Source: Candidatus Hydrogenedentota bacterium (GTDB lineage Bacteria > Hydrogenedentota > Hydrogenedentia > Hydrogenedentales > JAGMZX01). From it: a stretch of DNA of 53,369 bases. This document shows, in pieces, positions 17,933 through 25,734 of this stretch. Position 1 is the stretch's first letter. The number at the start of each line of letters is the position of its first letter. The notes beneath the pieces were generated by a model. That model saw only the letters and a program-made list of their open reading frames with translations, was not told where the DNA came from and did not search any database. The stretch is taken from NCBI GenBank assembly GCA_029556545.1, contig JAKQEQ010000011.1:1-53369 (forward strand), written 5' to 3'. Position numbers and translations under genes: made by a program.

Positions 17933-19942
17933 CTATCGCGCGCCGTATTCCGCCGCGACCCAGTGGAGAATGGCCTCGATGTTGATGGCGCTTTCCCAGG
18001 GGCGGCAGCGGGTGTTGTAGGGCCGGTGGTCGCGGTAGTACTCGGCCCACGCGCCGGTGGGGTCGGCGAGGGCGAGGGTCCGCTCGTACAGGGCGCGGGC
18101 GGCGGGGTGGCCGAGTTCCGTCAATGCGTAGAGCAGCAGGCCGTAGTCGTAGCCGACGGAGGCGTCGCCGCCGGGGCGCGAGGGGAGTCTGCCGGTCGCC
18201 TCGTAGGCCGCGACGATTTCCTCGACCATCGGTCGCAGTTCGTCTTTCTCGAATATGGGGGAGTGGAAGTAGAGCGGCGTCAGGCTGACGGACTGGAGCG
18301 TGAACACGTCCGGCGGCGCGGCGGGCAGCGGCGGGCGGTCCATGCAATCCACGCAGACGTAGCGGGCGTTGTCGGTGCGCAGGGTCCATTGGACGGTGTT
18401 GCAGTGCTCGCACACGCCGTGGCGCGCGCGCGGCATGGGCGCGGCGGCGCGGCGCGCGGGGTTGTTGGTGATGAGGCGGCCTTCGCGCAGGAAGTTGTCG
18501 CGGAACGCGCCGCGCACGCGGTTGAGTACCTCGCGCGCGTTCGCAAGGCGCGCCTCGTCCCACAGGCCGTGCTCGCCGGCGAAATCGAGCAGCCGCGCGC
18601 TGCTGTCGATGAAGAGGAGCGTCGCCTCGGCGGATCCGTCGTTGAGGGCCGAGCGCGGCAGGATGCCGCCGGCGACGTAGGTTTCGTCGCCGTTGAAGGG
18701 GAGCATGTCGGCCACGAGCCAGCGCTGCTGGGCGTCCCACGCCCAGTCGAGCATGGGGAAGATTTCGAGGAGGAACGCCGTGTCGCCGGAACGGGCGAGG
18801 TAGTCGAACGCCTGCAGGGTGATGTAGCCGGTGATTTCGACGTCGTCGTTCTCGTGCACATGGAACAGGCCGGGGATGCCGAAGGCCTGCGCGTTGCGGA
18901 TCATGCCGTGGGAAGCGAACACGCGGTGGTAGAAGGCGAGTATGTCGCGCGACATCTCCTCGTGGCCCAGCGCTACGAGGCCGCGGTGCGTGCCGTACTG
19001 GTCGCGCACGTAGCCCAGGTGATAGGGGTAGCCCGCGAGCACGCCGCCGTCGGCGGCCTGTTGCGCCTTGATCATGACGGCGACGTCGTCGAGCACCTGC
19101 ACGAGTCGGTCGCGCATCGGCACGTTCGGCGGGAGTTCCCGGTCGAAATCGCGGCCCTTGGCCGTGAAATCGCGCCACGAGGCCAGGGTCCGCGCGTGCA
19201 ACACGGGGTAGTCCGCGGCGAGTGCGGCCTCGATATGTTCGAGACATTCCTCGATGCCGGGACCGCCCGCCACGTAGAGCGTCGACACGCCGGGTGCGCA
19301 GGTGAAGGCGGTTGCGCCGGTTGCCTCGTCCCGTTCCATCGCGATGGCGCCGCGCCACGCGAATTGCTGAAAGACGGCGAACGGGATCGGGTAGTTGCCG
19401 AAAGGCACGGAGGGCCGCCCGATGGGTGTTTCGACGATGAGCCCTTCCGGCGCGGCTGGACCGCCCGCGCTTGCGGCGAGTCGCAGGCCGAGTTCCGGTT
19501 CGTAGACCATGCGCAAGGGGGCGGCGGCCTCGATGCGCCGCACGAAACAGGGCAGTTCGCTGTCCACGAAGTCTGTCATCGTCGCGACGTGATCGCCGCC
19601 GCGGGCGATCCGGTGCTCCCAGACCGCCGCGCCGCACACGCGCCGGGAACGCGCTTCGAGACCGTCATCCGGCAAGCGGATGCCGCCGATGGTGGTGGCG
19701 CTATACGGCGGACCGAATAACTGGATTACCTCGGGACCCTGTTCGTAGACGCAGAGTCGCCCGTTGCCGAGACAGTGGACGCTGCCATCATCGCGGGCGT
19801 CTCCGCGCCAGACCCGTTCAGGGGCCCAGCGGATCGGGGCGGCGGCGGTTTCGGCGGATTGCGCGCGGGGTTGCCCGCCAAGGCAAAGGGTCGCGGTTAC
19901 GGCGCCAAGAATGCAGATAGCGACCAAGGTTCTTCCTCCCAT
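17933..19942 (-). CDS. Secreted six-hairpin (alpha/alpha)6 glycosidase-like protein with zinc-ribbon insertion
   Basis: 669 aa from the ATG at 19942, preceded by GGAGA; an alternative ATG pair at 19969/19972 lacks a good site. A hydrophobic signal lies at residues 1-25. A beta-sandwich N-terminal half is followed from about residue 285 by an alpha/alpha toroid with YHLGYVRDQYGTHRGLVALG, the ENDDVEITGYITLQAFDYL block and WDAQQRWLVADMLPFNGDET. These resemble glucoamylase/GH15-GH65-like six-hairpin glycosidases, with Asp/Glu residues in those blocks as candidate catalytic acids. Unusually, CEHC...CVDC (about 509-534) forms a zinc-ribbon-like insert within the barrel. Convergent with the DUF5107 gene, 19 bp apart. 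The specific activity is unknown. Confidence 0.78.
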   Translation of the reverse strand: MGGRTLVAICILGAVTATLCLGGQPRAQSAETAAAPIRWAPERVWRGDARDDGSVHCLGNGRLCVYEQGPEVIQLFGPPYSATTIGGIRLPDDGLEARSRRVCGAAVWEHRIARGGDHVATMTDFVDSELPCFVRRIEAAAPLRMVYEPELGLRLAASAGGPAAPEGLIVETPIGRPSVPFGNYPIPFAVFQQFAWRGAIAMERDEATGATAFTCAPGVSTLYVAGGPGIEECLEHIEAALAADYPVLHARTLASWRDFTAKGRDFDRELPPNVPMRDRLVQVLDDVAVMIKAQQAADGGVLAGYPYHLGYVRDQYGTHRGLVALGHEEMSRDILAFYHRVFASHGMIRNAQAFGIPGLFHVHENDDVEITGYITLQAFDYLARSGDTAFLLEIFPMLDWAWDAQQRWLVADMLPFNGDETYVAGGILPRSALNDGSAEATLLFIDSSARLLDFAGEHGLWDEARLANAREVLNRVRGAFRDNFLREGRLITNNPARRAAAPMPRARHGVCEHCNTVQWTLRTDNARYVCVDCMDRPPLPAAPPDVFTLQSVSLTPLYFHSPIFEKDELRPMVEEIVAAYEATGRLPSRPGGDASVGYDYGLLLYALTELGHPAARALYERTLALADPTGAWAEYYRDHRPYNTRCRPWESAINIEAILHWVAAEYGAR

Positions 19943-20192
19943 GCGCTTCTCCAACGAGCGATAGGCCATCATTTCGCGGCGCGCGCATGCAAGGGCCGCG
20001 CCGGGCATAGGTCCCATGAGCCCCATAGGACCTGTGAAGTCCCACCGCCGAGAACCGCTTGTAGCGCTATCGTATTCTTGCACCAGGCGCGGCGCAACCG
20101 GTACGATGCTCTTTCAGGACGCGGCGGGCGCACATCCCAACCCTGTCTTCCCAGCCGCCCGGTCATGCGGACGGCTACAAGGATTACGAGAC
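19943..20192. other. Intergenic region between the glycosidase-like gene and tatC
   Basis: 250 bp. Contains an imperfect inverted pair AGGTCC...GGACCT around 20009-20033. Related hexamers appear in the hairpin at 52822-52845. No gene is supported; a plus-strand open frame here is only the upstream extension of tatC. Confidence 0.4.
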
Positions 20193-21044
20193 TTGCCGGA
20201 AGAAGACACCAACGATAATGAAGCGCGGATGACCTTCACGGAGCATCTGGGCGAACTGCGGACGCGCCTGATCCGCGCCGTGCTTTCGGTGGCCGTTGCA
20301 TTTGTCTTTTGCGCCTTCTTCTCGGACCGGATTCTCTACTATCTGGCGAAGCCGCTCATTCCCGAGGCGACGCAGAACGTCGAGACCACGGGCGAAAACG
20401 GCGCGGGCTCCGAGGGGGCGAGTCCATCAGGGACGGGTGCGCCGGCGGCTTCCCCTCGAAAAGCGAATGTTTCCTGGACCACGCTGGGCGCGCTCGAGGG
20501 GCTTATCGTCCGGTTCAAGGTGGCCATTTACGCGGCCATTGTGCTCGCGTTTCCGTATATCCTCTATCAGGCGTGCGCGTTCATCTTTCCCGGCCTCAAA
20601 CCCAACGAGGTGATCCTCGTCAAGTATCTGCTTCTGGGTTGCGGCGCGTTGGCCACGCTCGGCGTGGCGACCGCTTACTTCGGCGTGTTTCCGCTGGTGC
20701 TGCCGTACCTGTTGGAATACACTCCCGTGTTTGCCGAGGCGCAACTCCGATTGGACGAGAATATCTCGTTGATTATCATGGCCCTGCTCGGGTTCTGCGT
20801 GGCGTTCCAGTTTCCGATGGCCGTGCTTGTGCTGGTGTACATGGGGCTGCTGTCGCCCGAGACCCTGAGCAAGCACCGCCGTGTCGCTATTGTCGGGCTC
20901 GCGGTGGCCTCGGCGTTCTTCACGCCGCCCGACCCGTTCTCGATGATGATTATGCTGGTTCCCTTGGTCCTTCTCTATGAAATCAGCATTATTCTGTCTA
21001 GAATCATGGTGCGGCGTCGCGCCGCGGCCAGTACCGGAACGTAA
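20193..21044 (+). CDS. tatC: Twin-arginine translocase subunit TatC
   Basis: About 283 aa. The opening MTFTEHLGELRTRLI block, six hydrophobic helices, ACAFIFPGLKPNE (cytoplasmic-loop FxxPGL), LVLVYMGLLSPETLSKHRR and the AFFTPPDPFSMMIMLVP block identify TatC, which recognises twin-arginine signals with TatB in the inner membrane. The first periplasmic loop is enlarged by a low-complexity Gly/Ser/Ala/Pro segment (GENGAGSEGASPSGTGAP). I chose the TTG at 20193 because AAGGA lies 9 nt upstream and the resulting acidic N-terminus resembles other TatC proteins; the ATG at 20229 is the alternative but has no clear ribosome binding site. Confidence 0.9.
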   Translation: MPEEDTNDNEARMTFTEHLGELRTRLIRAVLSVAVAFVFCAFFSDRILYYLAKPLIPEATQNVETTGENGAGSEGASPSGTGAPAASPRKANVSWTTLGALEGLIVRFKVAIYAAIVLAFPYILYQACAFIFPGLKPNEVILVKYLLLGCGALATLGVATAYFGVFPLVLPYLLEYTPVFAEAQLRLDENISLIIMALLGFCVAFQFPMAVLVLVYMGLLSPETLSKHRRVAIVGLAVASAFFTPPDPFSMMIMLVPLVLLYEISIILSRIMVRRRAAASTGT

Positions 21045-21059
21045 GGAGTTCGGCGCGCC

Positions 21060-21581
21060 ATGATAGGCATCGGTTTCGGCGAGATGATCCTGCTGGCGGG
21101 GATCGCGCTCATTGTCATCGGACCGGAGAAGTTCCCCGATTTCGCCAAAGTGGTCGTCCGCACCATCCGTGACCTGCGCGGCTACATGGATGAAGTGAAG
21201 AAGGAACTCTCCGAGGAACTGAAGCCCGTCGAGGAGGAGATGCGATCCCTTACCCGGCCCGACGCGCGGAGTTACAGCCGCCCCGCTGCAACGCCGGCAC
21301 GCCCCGCGGTCACGAACACCCCAGCCCCCCAAGAGACGGCACCCGCGACCGAAGGCCCCGATCAGAGTGCTTCCGCCGCCCCGCCCTCGTTGACGCCTTA
21401 CGGTGGGTATTCACCGGAACAGGACGAAGACTACGACCATTCGGCAGAGAACGAGGCGCCGGGGCCGGATCACGGTGCGGACGCCGGCCAAGACGGGGCC
21501 GAGCCCGCGAGCGCGGGGGAGAGCGAAGGCGGGGGCGAGGGCGTTACGGAGATCAGTTCGCCTGACCGGCTGGACGGATAG
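21060..21581 (+). CDS. tatB: Sec-independent translocase TatB
   Basis: 173 aa. MIGIGFGEMILLAGIALIVI is the single N-terminal helix, with the conserved Glu at position 8. GPEKFPDFAK is the hinge, and an amphipathic helix rich in Arg/Lys/Glu follows (about 25-60). The long acidic, Pro-rich C-terminal tail is typical of TatB rather than TatA. The gene lies 15 bp after tatC with AAGGAG upstream, so the two are co-transcribed. TatB hands substrates to TatC. No TatA homologue is present in the window; it may be elsewhere, or this protein may serve both roles. Confidence 0.88.
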   Translation: MIGIGFGEMILLAGIALIVIGPEKFPDFAKVVVRTIRDLRGYMDEVKKELSEELKPVEEEMRSLTRPDARSYSRPAATPARPAVTNTPAPQETAPATEGPDQSASAAPPSLTPYGGYSPEQDEDYDHSAENEAPGPDHGADAGQDGAEPASAGESEGGGEGVTEISSPDRLDG

Positions 21582-21594
21582 CCCCCGCGCGTTA

Positions 21595-21623
21595 GGAATG
21601 CGGAATGCGGAACGCGGAACGCC
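21595..21623 (+). repeat. GAATGCGG heptamer-type repeat remnant
   Basis: GGAATGCGGAATGCGGAACG and flanks follow the tatB stop. It is the same family as the insertion in the FAD oxidase at 8184. Confidence 0.65.
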
Positions 21624-21715
21624 TCACATCCCCTCATCTCGTTGTCTACGCTGAAAATTGACTTGATACCTCCCCAGGTGCTTACTTGCACGTATTCTTG
21701 TTCGGCCGCTTGCGG

Positions 21716-21940
21716 GGCCGGAAGTAGAGGACGGGTGTCCCCTATCCGTAGGCTTTTGCCTACGGCTATTCACGTTTGGCCCCTTGCGGGGCCAGGGGAC
21801 GCGCGACATGCCCTCGGCCCAGTCGTACTCGTACTGCTCCGAATATCGACCGGAACGAGTATGGAGTGCGCCCTTTAGGGCGCCGGATACGGGCTGAAGC
21901 CCGCACTCCGAACGAGCGGGCCATTCAGCCCGCTTCAGCA
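21716..21940. repeat. Array of perfect short hairpins (REP-like)
   Basis: Within about 225 bp I count several perfect stem-loops: CCGTAGGC/GCCTACGG with TTTT loop (21746-21765), TGGCCCC/GGGGCCA with TTGC loop (21777-21794), GCGCCC/GGGCGC with TTTA loop (21868-21883), GGGCT/AGCCC (about 21891-21902) and AGCGGGC/GCCCGCT with a 6-nt loop (21915-21934). The unit GCGCCCTTTAGGGCGC with a following CACTCCGAAC recurs in altered form at about 34204-34231. No reading frame here looks like a protein. The rest of 21582-22237 contains only a promoter and leader for the next gene. Confidence 0.75.
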
Positions 21941-22027
21941 TCCATTTTCGTCGTCTGCGGAAGAAATCCGCCGCAGGAGGATCTCATGACCACACGTACT
22001 GGATTCCTCTCCCGGCGGCGATATTTC

Positions 22028-22056
22028 TTGACTTGGCGGGGGTTATGGAGTATCTT
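22028..22056 (+). promoter_or_regulatory. Probable sigma-70-type promoter of the Ig/LRR/P-domain protein gene
   Basis: TTGACT and TATCTT are separated by 17 nt. Transcription from here would give a ~175-nt leader before the ATG at 22238. Confidence 0.6.
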
Positions 22057-22164
22057 TCTAACGTGGGGTAGAGTATGTCCCCGCAGCGAAAGTCGAGTGG
22101 TGGAACTTACTGGGCGTCTCGGTGGCGAACGGCGGGCGCGACGCAAGGTATGTTTGCGTCGGCC

Positions 22165-22237
22165 GGTTCAGTGACGGTACAGGCAGGGACCGTAGGACCA
22201 GCGACGTCCACGTTACTCGTGGAGGCAAGCGGTCGTC
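22165..22237 (+). promoter_or_regulatory. Structured leader with a hairpin overlapping the ribosome binding site
   Basis: Just 5' of this interval GACGCAA/TTGCGTC form a 7-bp stem with a 7-nt loop (about 22139-22159). At 22207-22223 TCCACG and CGTGGA form a perfect stem with a TTACT loop, and its 3' arm contains the first three bases of the GGAGG site (22221-22225) that serves the ATG at 22238. Folding would partly hide the site. No known riboswitch class was recognised. Confidence 0.4.
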
Positions 22238-24970
22238 ATGGCAAAACGAATTCGAGCCGCGGGGTGGTGCGCCGTTCTGCTCGTTATTGCGGTCATTCCG
22301 GCGTCGGCGCAGACAACGGACGTTGACTTCGATTTCATTATGCGGTGCGCGGATTACTTCCTGGCGAAAGAGATGGGGGCGGGCGCGTTTCCGCCATTCT
22401 TCGGCACGGACCGGGACGGCAACGGCATTCGGGAGGACGATTCGCTGGCGATGCTGTCAGGGCTGTTGTTAGGCAACTCCCCGAATATAGAGCCCAGCGT
22501 GCGCGGCGAGGTGCAGGCGGGGTTCCAGGTGAACTTGCAGCAGGTGGCGACCGACCTGTACATCCAGGCGCAGGTGTTGGGGTTCAACGTGAATATCGAC
22601 ATTCTGGAGGAGTTGCGGGATTCCGACCCCTTCTTTGCTTTCGCCGTACAGCATCTGCTGGCGGGATATATGACCATCGCGGACAACGTGACCATCAATT
22701 TTCTGAGGAATTTCCTGAAGGATCTCGTGCGCAAGTTCGCCCAGCGCGAAGGCTACGGCGAGTACCTGGACCTGGTAAACCTGGACGAACTCATCAAGTT
22801 TCACGCTTCGGATTACCGCACCTTCGGCGATGCGCCCTCCGAGCCGAACTACCTGGGCGCGAACGGCAATGTGGACTATCACCTCAACGGGACCACGAAC
22901 CGGCAGGAATATGATGCATCGAGCGGGACGTTCCGGCGCGAGGACTGGCTGGGGCGCTGCAACATGGTCGCCCCCATCCGCATTGTGACCACGCCCAACA
23001 GCGGGAGCGTGCAGACCGGCGACCAGTTTGCCTTCACCATACAGGCGGTGGGCGGCACGGGTCCGTTGCGCTATCAATGGCTTCGCACGGACTCGAACGG
23101 CAAAGAATTCCTGGAGTCGTATGACTTGGTGGGCGGCAATTTCGACGTTTACAACCTGCACTACGCGAGCGTGCTGGACCATGCAAAGTTCATGGTGGCC
23201 GTGTCGGACGATCTCTCGCAGTGGAATCCGGGCACGCGACTCGGGGGCCGGACGTCCTGGTACGGGACGCTGAACGTAACCGTGGTTCCGTTCCAGATTG
23301 TGGCGCAGCCCATAGGCGCCACGCTTCCCATCGGGTCGAGTCATATGTTCGAGTTCCGCGTCCGGGGCGGCACGCGCTATCCGTCGTATCAGTGGAAGTT
23401 CAACGGCGCGAACGCCGGGCCGAACGCTTCGATATGGACGATCAACCCGGTGACGGGCTCCAGCCAGGGGATGTATCAATGCATCGCGACTTCGGCGGCG
23501 GAGCAGTTGTCGTCGTTCATCGTGACGCTCACGGTTTCGGGCCGCGGCGAAAAGGTGATATTCCCGGACGCGAACCTGGACACGGCGGTGCGGGGCGTGC
23601 TGGGCTACCCGGCGGGCATCGACCTCTACGAGGGCGACTGTCTGTTGGTGCAATCTTTGACTGCGCATAGCGCGAACATCACGAATCTCACGAACATCAG
23701 CAAGCTCGTGAATCTCCGGCATCTGGACCTGTGGAACAACGGCGTGGCCGACTTGTGGAAACTCATCCCGCTGCCGGGGCAGCCGATAATGCCGCTGCAG
23801 TATCTGAACGTGGGGCAAAACAACGTGTCCAATATTGCGCCGCTTGCGCAGTTGCCCACGCTCGAAACGGTATTCCTTTGGAACAATCAAGTCGCCGATA
23901 TCAGCCCGCTGCTGGCGATCGAAGGGCTGGGCGCCGGCGACGAAGTCGGCCTCGAAGGCAACCCGTTGTCGGAGACAGCGCTGTGCGTTGACATTCCGGA
24001 ACTGTTGGCGCGCGGGGTAACGGTCGGTTTCGACGGGGCGTGCATCGCCGCGGAAGGGGAAGGCGAGCCCGAAGGGGAGGAAGGCGCGGCTGAAGGTGAA
24101 GGCGAGGGTGAGGGCGAAGGCGAGGGCGAGGGTGAAGGCGAGGGCGAAGGCGAGGGCGAGGAGATACCGGAGTGCGATATGGTGTTTCGCATGAACAAGC
24201 TGGCGGCACTGAACGATTTTACCATTGTTACATCGCGCATCGAAGTGCCTGTGTCGCGTCCGATAACGGACGTGGCCGTGGTGTTGAACATCACGCACGC
24301 GGCCACGTCGCAGTTGGTGGCGCAGTTGACTTCGCCACACGGCATACCCGTCACGCTGTTTGTGCGCGAAGGCGCGTCAGGCGCAAACCTGATCGAGACG
24401 CGCTTCACGGATGAGGCAACCACGCCGTTTGTATATGGCACGGCGCCGTATACGGGGAGTTTCCGACCGTTCCTGCCCTTTAATCAGTTGGATGGCCGGG
24501 ACATGCTCGGCGTGTGGACCTTGACGGTGTCCGACACGACCCTGGGCATCACGGGCACGCTGGACAGTTGGCGTCTGCACTTCAATCCGTGTGTGCCGTC
24601 CGAGGGCGAAGGTGAAGGCGAAGGCGAGGGCGAAGGCGAGGGTGAGGGCGAAGGCGGCGCGCCGGGATACCACAGCGCGGATATCAACCAGGATTGGCGC
24701 ATCGATCTTGGCGAAATGTTGCGCGTGATTCAGTTGTTTAACGCGGGGTCGATCTCCTGCAGCGCGACGACGGAAGACGGCTATGAACTCGGCGCGGGCG
24801 ACACAAGTTGTGGGCCCCACAGCTCGGATTACGCGCCCCAGGACTGGCGGATATCGCTGTCGGAGACCCTGCGGACCATACAGTTCTACAACGCGGTCGG
24901 CGGGTTCTACCACGTGGACCCGAGCGGGGAGGACGGGTTCCGCCCCGGCCCGGCTCCCGCGGCCCGCTAA
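22238..24970 (+). CDS. Secreted multidomain protein: novel module, Ig-like, LRR, P-domain, (Glu-Gly)n linkers, paired C-terminal tag
   Basis: 910 aa with a signal peptide (1-25). Residues about 30-240 are a diverged copy of the module duplicated in the protein at 3481-6066, with matching landmarks DRDGNGIREDDSLAMLSGLL and NYLGANGNVDYHLNGTTNRQEY. Two Ig-like repeats follow (about 247-350 and 352-435; RYQWLRTD, SYQWKFNG). Leucine-rich repeats come next (about 470-580; LRHLDLWNNGVADL, LETVFLWNNQVADI), then a (Glu-Gly)n linker and a proprotein-convertase P-like domain (about 648-785; LVAQLTSPHGIPVTLF, DMLGVWTLTVSD). A second linker and the paired C-terminal tag (about 811-900) end the protein. 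GGAGG lies 12 nt before the ATG. An extracellular binding role is inferred; no protease domain is present. Confidence 0.88.
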   Translation: MAKRIRAAGWCAVLLVIAVIPASAQTTDVDFDFIMRCADYFLAKEMGAGAFPPFFGTDRDGNGIREDDSLAMLSGLLLGNSPNIEPSVRGEVQAGFQVNLQQVATDLYIQAQVLGFNVNIDILEELRDSDPFFAFAVQHLLAGYMTIADNVTINFLRNFLKDLVRKFAQREGYGEYLDLVNLDELIKFHASDYRTFGDAPSEPNYLGANGNVDYHLNGTTNRQEYDASSGTFRREDWLGRCNMVAPIRIVTTPNSGSVQTGDQFAFTIQAVGGTGPLRYQWLRTDSNGKEFLESYDLVGGNFDVYNLHYASVLDHAKFMVAVSDDLSQWNPGTRLGGRTSWYGTLNVTVVPFQIVAQPIGATLPIGSSHMFEFRVRGGTRYPSYQWKFNGANAGPNASIWTINPVTGSSQGMYQCIATSAAEQLSSFIVTLTVSGRGEKVIFPDANLDTAVRGVLGYPAGIDLYEGDCLLVQSLTAHSANITNLTNISKLVNLRHLDLWNNGVADLWKLIPLPGQPIMPLQYLNVGQNNVSNIAPLAQLPTLETVFLWNNQVADISPLLAIEGLGAGDEVGLEGNPLSETALCVDIPELLARGVTVGFDGACIAAEGEGEPEGEEGAAEGEGEGEGEGEGEGEGEGEGEGEEIPECDMVFRMNKLAALNDFTIVTSRIEVPVSRPITDVAVVLNITHAATSQLVAQLTSPHGIPVTLFVREGASGANLIETRFTDEATTPFVYGTAPYTGSFRPFLPFNQLDGRDMLGVWTLTVSDTTLGITGTLDSWRLHFNPCVPSEGEGEGEGEGEGEGEGEGGAPGYHSADINQDWRIDLGEMLRVIQLFNAGSISCSATTEDGYELGAGDTSCGPHSSDYAPQDWRISLSETLRTIQFYNAVGGFYHVDPSGEDGFRPGPAPAAR

Positions 24971-25116
24971 CGCGGCGTCGGGGGCGGAAACGGGCACGCC
25001 GGGGAAAGAGGGGGGGAGGGGCCGTGTCTTGGGGCGGAACCGGTTCCTTGAAGCGCGCGCGAAATTTTGGTGCAACTTTCTTGGAATCTCGGGGATGAAT
25101 AGCAGCGGAATCCGGG

Positions 25117-25145
25117 TTGAAGCCTCGAGCGGGTTTTGATAGTAT
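25117..25145 (+). promoter_or_regulatory. Probable sigma-70-type promoter of pal-cpoB
   Basis: TTGAAG and TAGTAT with a 17-nt spacer lie 43 nt upstream of the pal start. A small hairpin, AAGGGG/CCCCTT (about 25152-25166), sits in the leader. Confidence 0.65.
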
Positions 25146-25187
25146 GCCCGCAAGGGGCAACCCCTTAACGGTTACATGGGAGGACCT

Positions 25188-25724
25188 ATGAGCAAGTATT
25201 ACCGTATTTCATGCATTCTGTGCGCAGTGGGTCTGGCCATCGCCCTGTCGGCGACCAGCGGCTGCAAGCGGAAGTCCAAGGGCGTCATCGAACCTGACAT
25301 GGACGCCGGGGGCACGGGCATGGAGAGCACCACCGGCGAAGGCCAGCCGGGCCTGGACCTCGAGTCCCTGCTCTTTAGCCCCGATCGCGGACTGAAGGTC
25401 GTGTATTTCGATTACGACAGTTCCGCGTTGCGCGCGGACGCGCTCGCCACGCTGCGTGAAAACGCCGAGAAAATCAAGCAGGCCCCGGGCGTGATCATCC
25501 AGGTCGCGGGCCATTGCGATGAACGGGGCACGCAGGAATACAACTTGGCCCTGGGCGAACGGCGCGCGCTGTCGGTGCGCGATCACTTGATCCAGCTTGG
25601 CGTATCGGGCGACCGTCTGGTCACCATCAGTTTCGGCGAGGAGTTTCCGGCGGTCGATGGCCACGACGAGTCCGCGTGGCGTTACAACCGGCGGGTAGAG
25701 TTCAATCGGGCGCAAGCGCGCTAG
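25188..25724 (+). CDS. pal: Peptidoglycan-associated lipoprotein Pal
   Basis: 178 aa from the ATG at 25188, with GGGAGGA just upstream; an in-frame ATG at 25176 lies before that site. The signal ends in a lipobox (SATSGC). The C-terminal OmpA-like domain has VYFDYDSSALRADA, VAGHCDERGTQEYN with the Asp and Arg that bind the diaminopimelate of peptidoglycan, LGERRALSVRDHL and RYNRRVEF. It anchors the outer membrane to the wall and supports cell division as part of Tol-Pal. It is followed 10 bp later by cpoB. Its presence argues for a diderm cell. Confidence 0.93.
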   Translation: MSKYYRISCILCAVGLAIALSATSGCKRKSKGVIEPDMDAGGTGMESTTGEGQPGLDLESLLFSPDRGLKVVYFDYDSSALRADALATLRENAEKIKQAPGVIIQVAGHCDERGTQEYNLALGERRALSVRDHLIQLGVSGDRLVTISFGEEFPAVDGHDESAWRYNRRVEFNRAQAR

Positions 25725-25734
25725 GAAAGAAACC

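Noticed and set aside
20016-20192. N-terminal extension of TatC back to 20016
   Set aside because: The extra residues are Arg/Pro/Gly-rich, unlike any TatC N-terminus, and lie over an intergenic inverted repeat.
22057-22237. c-di-GMP-I riboswitch
   Set aside because: Some words (GACGCAA, CGGCC) recall the class, but the expected order of the conserved GAAA tetraloop and receptor segments is not present.
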